Shown: piece after piece, positions 14,792 through 18,102 of the stretch | Layout: every line of letters starts with the position of its first letter | Numbering within the stretch: position 1 is the first letter of the stretch | NCBI GenBank assembly: GCA_937892545.1 | Contig: CALAFO010000023.1 | Coordinates: 1 to 18,102, forward strand | DNA from: Scatosoma sp002474405 | GTDB lineage: Bacteria; Bacillota; Clostridia; Christensenellales; Borkfalkiaceae | Length of the DNA: 18,102 nucleotides | Direction: 5' to 3' | The notes under the pieces: generated by a model | The model's database searches: none | Told to the model about the DNA's origin: nothing | The model's input: the letters and a program-made list of their open reading frames with translations, nothing else | Program-made: the position numbers and the translations under genes

Positions 14792-14890
14792 GAATATTTT
14801 AAAATAATATCGCATTTTTAACATATATCATCAAAAACACAAGAAATATTTTAAAATATTCAGCATCGTTATTCGGCTTCGTTATTCGGC
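14792..14890. repeat. AT palindromes and 13-bp tandem repeat in the divergent regulatory region
   Basis: TATTTTAAAATA (14795-14806) sits in GAATATTTTAAAATAAT. A perfect 16-bp palindrome AATATTTTAAAATATT (14845-14860) lies in opposite orientation about 50 bp away. Next to it TCGTTATTCGGC is repeated at 14866-14877 and 14879-14890. They lie between the SOS promoter and the divergent promoter at 14976-15004 and could be operator sites for an unknown regulator. Confidence 0.5.
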
Positions 14891-14975
14891 GTCGTTTTTT
14901 GCCTCGCGCAACCTCGTTTTCCCGTACTTTTCATTCGCCCGCAAGCGCCGAAAACAAAAACAGCAAGCGAAATCA

Positions 14976-15004
14976 TTGACATTTTTTTTTCGCCGTGCTA
15001 TAAT
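14976..15004 (+). promoter_or_regulatory. Perfect-consensus promoter giving a leaderless mRNA
   Basis: TTGACA (14976-14981), a 17-nt spacer and TATAAT (14999-15004), with an extended -10 TGC just before it. The expected start point, 7 nt after the -10, is 15011, which is the A of the ATG of the 860-aa gene. There is no Shine-Dalgarno site and no alternative start codon near the signal peptide. Confidence 0.9.
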
Positions 15005-15010
15005 TTTCAT

Positions 15011-17593
15011 ATGTTACGGAAGAAGAAAAACAGCAACAAAAACATCTCCGCCCGCGCGCTCGCGTGCGCGGCGGCTTTCTGCGCGGCGTTTCTGCCGTTT
15101 TTCGGGCAATTTTCCCCCGTTACCAACGCGGACGCCGCAGAGGCGACGGAAATAAATCCGCCCGCCGCAACTCGATTCGCGTCCGCACAACAAACAGCGC
15201 GGCAAAACGCGCAGAACGAAAGTCTGTATCTGCCCGGCTCGTACGAACAGTATCTGCCGCTCGAAAATCCCGCGTCCGTCGCCGTCAGCGAAAATTACAC
15301 GGCGATTTCCGACGGCTTAACCATCTACGTTTACAGCCGCCTCACAAAAAAATATACGCAATACAATCACGACGCCGCTTCCGATCAGAAAATCACGCAG
15401 ATTCGCTTCGATAACCGCGAACGCCTGTTCTTCTCCACGCAGACGGCGAAGCTTTTCATGCTCTCGCAGAATTTCGAAACGGCAAGTCTCACGGGCGTGC
15501 GTTCCTGCAGTTCATTCGAAATCGCCGACGACACGTTGTATTACACCATCGCCGCCAGCGGCGCCATCTCCATCTATTCGCAACCGATCGAATCGCTCGG
15601 CGAAGCGGAAAACAATCCGCTCCAGACTCTGAACGACGATAACCATATCCCCGCCCTCGCCTACAACGGCGAATCCGTCTATTACACCTACAAGGGCGAA
15701 TTTCTCTATTCTCTGGACGGCGCCAGAAAACCGTCGCTCACAGGCGGCTCCGCCACCGTCCTTTCCATGACGTTCGCGGAAGATTATTGCTATTTCACCG
15801 ATACCGATCTGCGTCTCTACGCCTATCGCTACACCGACGATTCCGCCGTTCCCGAACAGCTCGGCGCAGGCGAAACTTACGTTTCCGTCAACGCGTCCTC
15901 GGCGGGAGATTCAGTTTACGCCGTCGGCAATCGAAAAATCAGACAAATCGATTCCGAAACGCGTGCGTTCACGTCTTTCGAAATCTCCGCTTCGTCGAAT
16001 TCCGACGGCAGATTATACAACGCCGTCGATACCACCCTCGCCGGCAATACGCTTTTCACGCTGGATTGCGGCAATCCCGCCGAAAACGTCGGCGCGCGCG
16101 TTCTCCTCACCCCCGCGCTTGCCTACGGCGCCGCCGCGGCGGAAGATAACGGCAAAACCGCTACCATCCCGCTTTCGCAGTCCGACGCAAAATATATCGC
16201 GGCAGACGCCGAAACGTTTTTAATCGCCACCGCGCCCGACTCCGCGCAAACGTCCGCCGCGGCAGGCGTCCTCGCCCTGTACGATACCGCGGGCAACCTT
16301 CTGCAGACATTCGAAGCCGCCGACGGCGAACCCTTCACCGGAGTAACCAACGTTTACGGCACCTATTACGCCGCTTCGAAAAACTACCTTTATCGCGTCG
16401 AAAAAACCGTAACGCCCGCCGAAGACGGCGCCGAAACGGTTACGTACGCAATTCTTTCGGGCAAAACCACGCGTTCCAACCGACTGCTTACCTCCGACGT
16501 CTACGGCACTCTCTACTTCGTTCAGGCACAGCACGTCTATACCTGCGCCGAAGAAGAATTATCCGCCGCGTTTTCCGACGGCGACGCTTTCGGCAAACCT
16601 GCCGAAGAAGCCGTAGCCACTCTGCCGGACGAAACGGGCAGCGCGGAACAAACCACAAAAATCCTCGTCGATTTTCATCGCAACGTCTATGCGCTTCACG
16701 GCGGCACGCTCACGAAATGCGTAACCGGCGCCGACGATACCGCCGAAGATTACGATATGAAAACCAAAACGCTCGCCTATACGCAAAGCGAAAGCACGCC
16801 CGTCGTCAGCGCCGCGTTCGGCGTAGAAACGGAAACCGCGTACATCCTCTACAACGGCAATTTCATCGCCGCAACCTACGATCTTCCGCTTCCCACCGTC
16901 AACACCATCGCGGTCGACGGCACCGACGAAACCCTTTTCGCCGAAGAAAACGCCGCGTTTACCGTCGTGGAATGCGCCGAAAAATCCCTGCTCATCCGCT
17001 TCGATGTCGCCTCTTTAAAAGGCGCAACTTATTTCCCTTATCTCTCGTACGCGCGCGCCGCGGAAAAAACGCCCGCCATTTCGATGGGCGAAACGGAAAA
17101 ATATTATCTCCTCGCCGTGTACGATAAAGAAAACAACGATTATTACACGGCGCTGGCGGAGAAACAGTTCTGCGCCGCCGTGTCGGAAGAAGAGTTCCTC
17201 ACCCCTCCTCCCGCCGAATATGCCGACGGCGCAACGGGCTACGTAACCAACGCCCTGCCGCTGTACAAATATCCCTACCTTACCGATTTAATCACGGTCT
17301 GCCCGCTCGCTCGCGGCGCCGCCGTGCGCGTTTTAAAAACGGTAGAACGGCTGGACTGGAAATATTATCAGGTGGAATACACCGACGAAACCGGCGCGAC
17401 GAAAACGGGCTTTCTCCCCGCAGCATACGTAACCAATACAAACGGCAACGTTCCGGAAGCCGAAACCACCACTCTCGGCGGCGAAAACAACAACAGCGAT
17501 CTTGTCTGGCGGCTCGTATATATCGTGCTGGGCACGCTCGTCATCTGCATCCTCGCCGACTATCTGATTCTCCGCCGCAACGACAAATCATAA
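15011..17593 (+). CDS. Membrane-anchored beta-propeller/SH3b surface protein
   Basis: This 860-aa exported protein has a basic N-terminus and signal peptide (1-42, cleavage likely after NADA). A long ectodomain (about 45-640) carries repeated strand-turn units typical of beta-propellers (YTAISDGLTIYVYSRL; RLFFSTQTAKLFMLS; VYYTYKGEFLYSLDG; DYCYFTDTDLRLYAYRY). A further beta region follows (640-735), then an SH3b-like domain (about 743-809, KYYQVEYTDETG...TGFLPAAYV). A Thr/Asn-rich linker, one membrane helix (831-854) and the short tail RRNDKS end it. The SH3b and overall layout match the 236-aa protein at 11618. The ectodomain may bind a wall or extracellular ligand; no catalytic motif is visible. 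It is expressed from a perfect promoter as a leaderless message, divergent from the SOS promoter. Confidence 0.88.
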   Translation: MLRKKKNSNKNISARALACAAAFCAAFLPFFGQFSPVTNADAAEATEINPPAATRFASAQQTARQNAQNESLYLPGSYEQYLPLENPASVAVSENYTAISDGLTIYVYSRLTKKYTQYNHDAASDQKITQIRFDNRERLFFSTQTAKLFMLSQNFETASLTGVRSCSSFEIADDTLYYTIAASGAISIYSQPIESLGEAENNPLQTLNDDNHIPALAYNGESVYYTYKGEFLYSLDGARKPSLTGGSATVLSMTFAEDYCYFTDTDLRLYAYRYTDDSAVPEQLGAGETYVSVNASSAGDSVYAVGNRKIRQIDSETRAFTSFEISASSNSDGRLYNAVDTTLAGNTLFTLDCGNPAENVGARVLLTPALAYGAAAAEDNGKTATIPLSQSDAKYIAADAETFLIATAPDSAQTSAAAGVLALYDTAGNLLQTFEAADGEPFTGVTNVYGTYYAASKNYLYRVEKTVTPAEDGAETVTYAILSGKTTRSNRLLTSDVYGTLYFVQAQHVYTCAEEELSAAFSDGDAFGKPAEEAVATLPDETGSAEQTTKILVDFHRNVYALHGGTLTKCVTGADDTAEDYDMKTKTLAYTQSESTPVVSAAFGVETETAYILYNGNFIAATYDLPLPTVNTIAVDGTDETLFAEENAAFTVVECAEKSLLIRFDVASLKGATYFPYLSYARAAEKTPAISMGETEKYYLLAVYDKENNDYYTALAEKQFCAAVSEEEFLTPPPAEYADGATGYVTNALPLYKYPYLTDLITVCPLARGAAVRVLKTVERLDWKYYQVEYTDETGATKTGFLPAAYVTNTNGNVPEAETTTLGGENNNSDLVWRLVYIVLGTLVICILADYLILRRNDKS

Positions 17594-17985
17594 ATTTATT
17601 CCCGCTTCGCGCCTTCCCCTTGCTTTCACCGTCGGAAAGAGCGTCGACGAAGCCGTCGCTTTCTTGCTTTCCCCTTCGGGTTTAGCCTTGTCGAGTTGCC
17701 GCTTGAAGGCAATCTCGGCAAGTAGAGTGGCGCGGAGCGCCGAGAGAGGTCAGTTTAAATTTTTACTTCTTTCCAAGACTTCCCCTTACCTGAAAACAGT
17801 TTTTTCCATAAAACCTGTTTCGGCAAAAATGGTCAGCCTATTTCATAGCCTTCCCCTTGGGGGGAAGGTGTCGCCGTACGGCGACGAATGAGGGGTAGCC
17901 GAACAACATTCAGGTATTTTCTTTTCAAAAAGCTACCTTATAATTAACCCGCATTCTCGGCTTCCCTGTCGAGAATGCTATCGGC
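17594..17985. repeat. Repeat cluster downstream of the 860-aa gene
   Basis: This contains a degenerate A block (17618-17661, with CGACG-AAGC-CGTCG), A block 17662-17751 with module E (17687-17722) and inner stem GGCGC-GGA-GCGCC, C block 17775-17836, B block 17848-17898 (GTCGCC-GTAC-GGCGAC, without E) and a decayed D block (17958-17985). The B-to-D part is related to the tandem unit at 13461-13747. No gene is visible from 17594 to the window end. A C9A9 tract lies at 18020-18037. Confidence 0.82.
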
Positions 17986-18052
17986 ACCCCCAAAGCGCAA
18001 AGCGCCGAGAACGAACTATCCCCCCCCCAAAAAAAAACATCATAAATCGATG

Positions 18053-18079
18053 AATTGTCAAGCTAAGTGCAACACTTAG
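18053..18079. mobile_element. Possible end of an IS30-family element
   Basis: AATTGTCAAG is followed by CTAAGTG-CAA-CACTTAG (18063-18079), a perfect 7-bp inverted repeat containing TGCAACACTT. Terminal inverted repeats of IS30-family elements in Bacillota commonly contain such a GTGCAACACTT core. If so, the transposase would lie to the right, outside the window. It is recognised from memory of the family only. Confidence 0.35.
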
Positions 18080-18102
18080 AGAGAAAAAAGTTAAATAAAT
18101 CA

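Noticed and set aside
14217..14807. 196-codon plus-strand frame
   Set aside because: It crosses B and A repeats, the LexA box and the leftward promoter; no ribosome site and low-complexity Ser/Pro/Phe content.

Overview
The window looks like chromosomal DNA of an uncultured gut-type Clostridia (Bacillota). The signs are AGGAGG Shine-Dalgarno sites before almost every minus-strand gene, consensus SigA promoters, a Bacillus/Clostridium-type LexA box, a clostridial lipoprotein signal, SH3b-type envelope proteins, and dense GC-rich intergenic hairpin repeats. The exact lineage cannot be read from the sequence.

The core is a minus-strand run of virion genes, in order of transcription: a sigma-region-4-like regulator (13277-12711), terminase large subunit (11562-10123), a small-terminase-like protein (10055-9735), P22-type portal (9432-7543), candidate scaffold (7054-6317), HK97-fold major capsid protein (5627-4443), candidate head-tail adaptor (4292-3723), candidate beta-propeller nozzle/stabilisation protein (3723-2362), and a small helical unknown (2328-1849). 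A rho-independent terminator (1785-1823) closes the run. The order portal-scaffold-coat-adaptor-nozzle matches the P22 podovirus head module. No needle, ejection protein, tailspike, lysis gene, integrase or replication gene is visible. All reading frames are open, yet nearly every gap longer than about 150 bp is filled with what look like host intergenic repeats. A long-resident, maintained, tailless head-and-packaging module is therefore plausible: a GTA-like or otherwise domesticated element, or an unusual satellite.

Upstream of the regulator lies about 1 kb of stacked repeats, including a 287-bp tandem duplication. Beyond it is a consensus leftward promoter (TTGACA-17-TATAAA, 14722-14750) with a LexA operator over its start point (14704-14717). 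Damage-inducible expression of the module is a good hypothesis.

Two plus-strand genes share a layout of signal peptide, SH3b-like domain(s), single C-terminal membrane segment and short cytosolic tail. One (11618-12328) sits inside the virion cluster. The other (15011-17593, 860 aa with a beta-propeller-like ectodomain) is divergent from the SOS promoter. Both have TATAAT placed so that transcription should begin at or next to the ATG, so both mRNAs are predicted to be leaderless. At the left end is a secreted M28-family zinc peptidase lipoprotein (1517-249) with its own promoter and terminator.

The repeats form a modular system. Blocks A, B, C and D recur in a preferred order, have inner stems that change in a compensatory way, and carry a further hairpin module (E) inserted in both A and B. 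The right edge (18053-18079) resembles the end of an IS30-family element.
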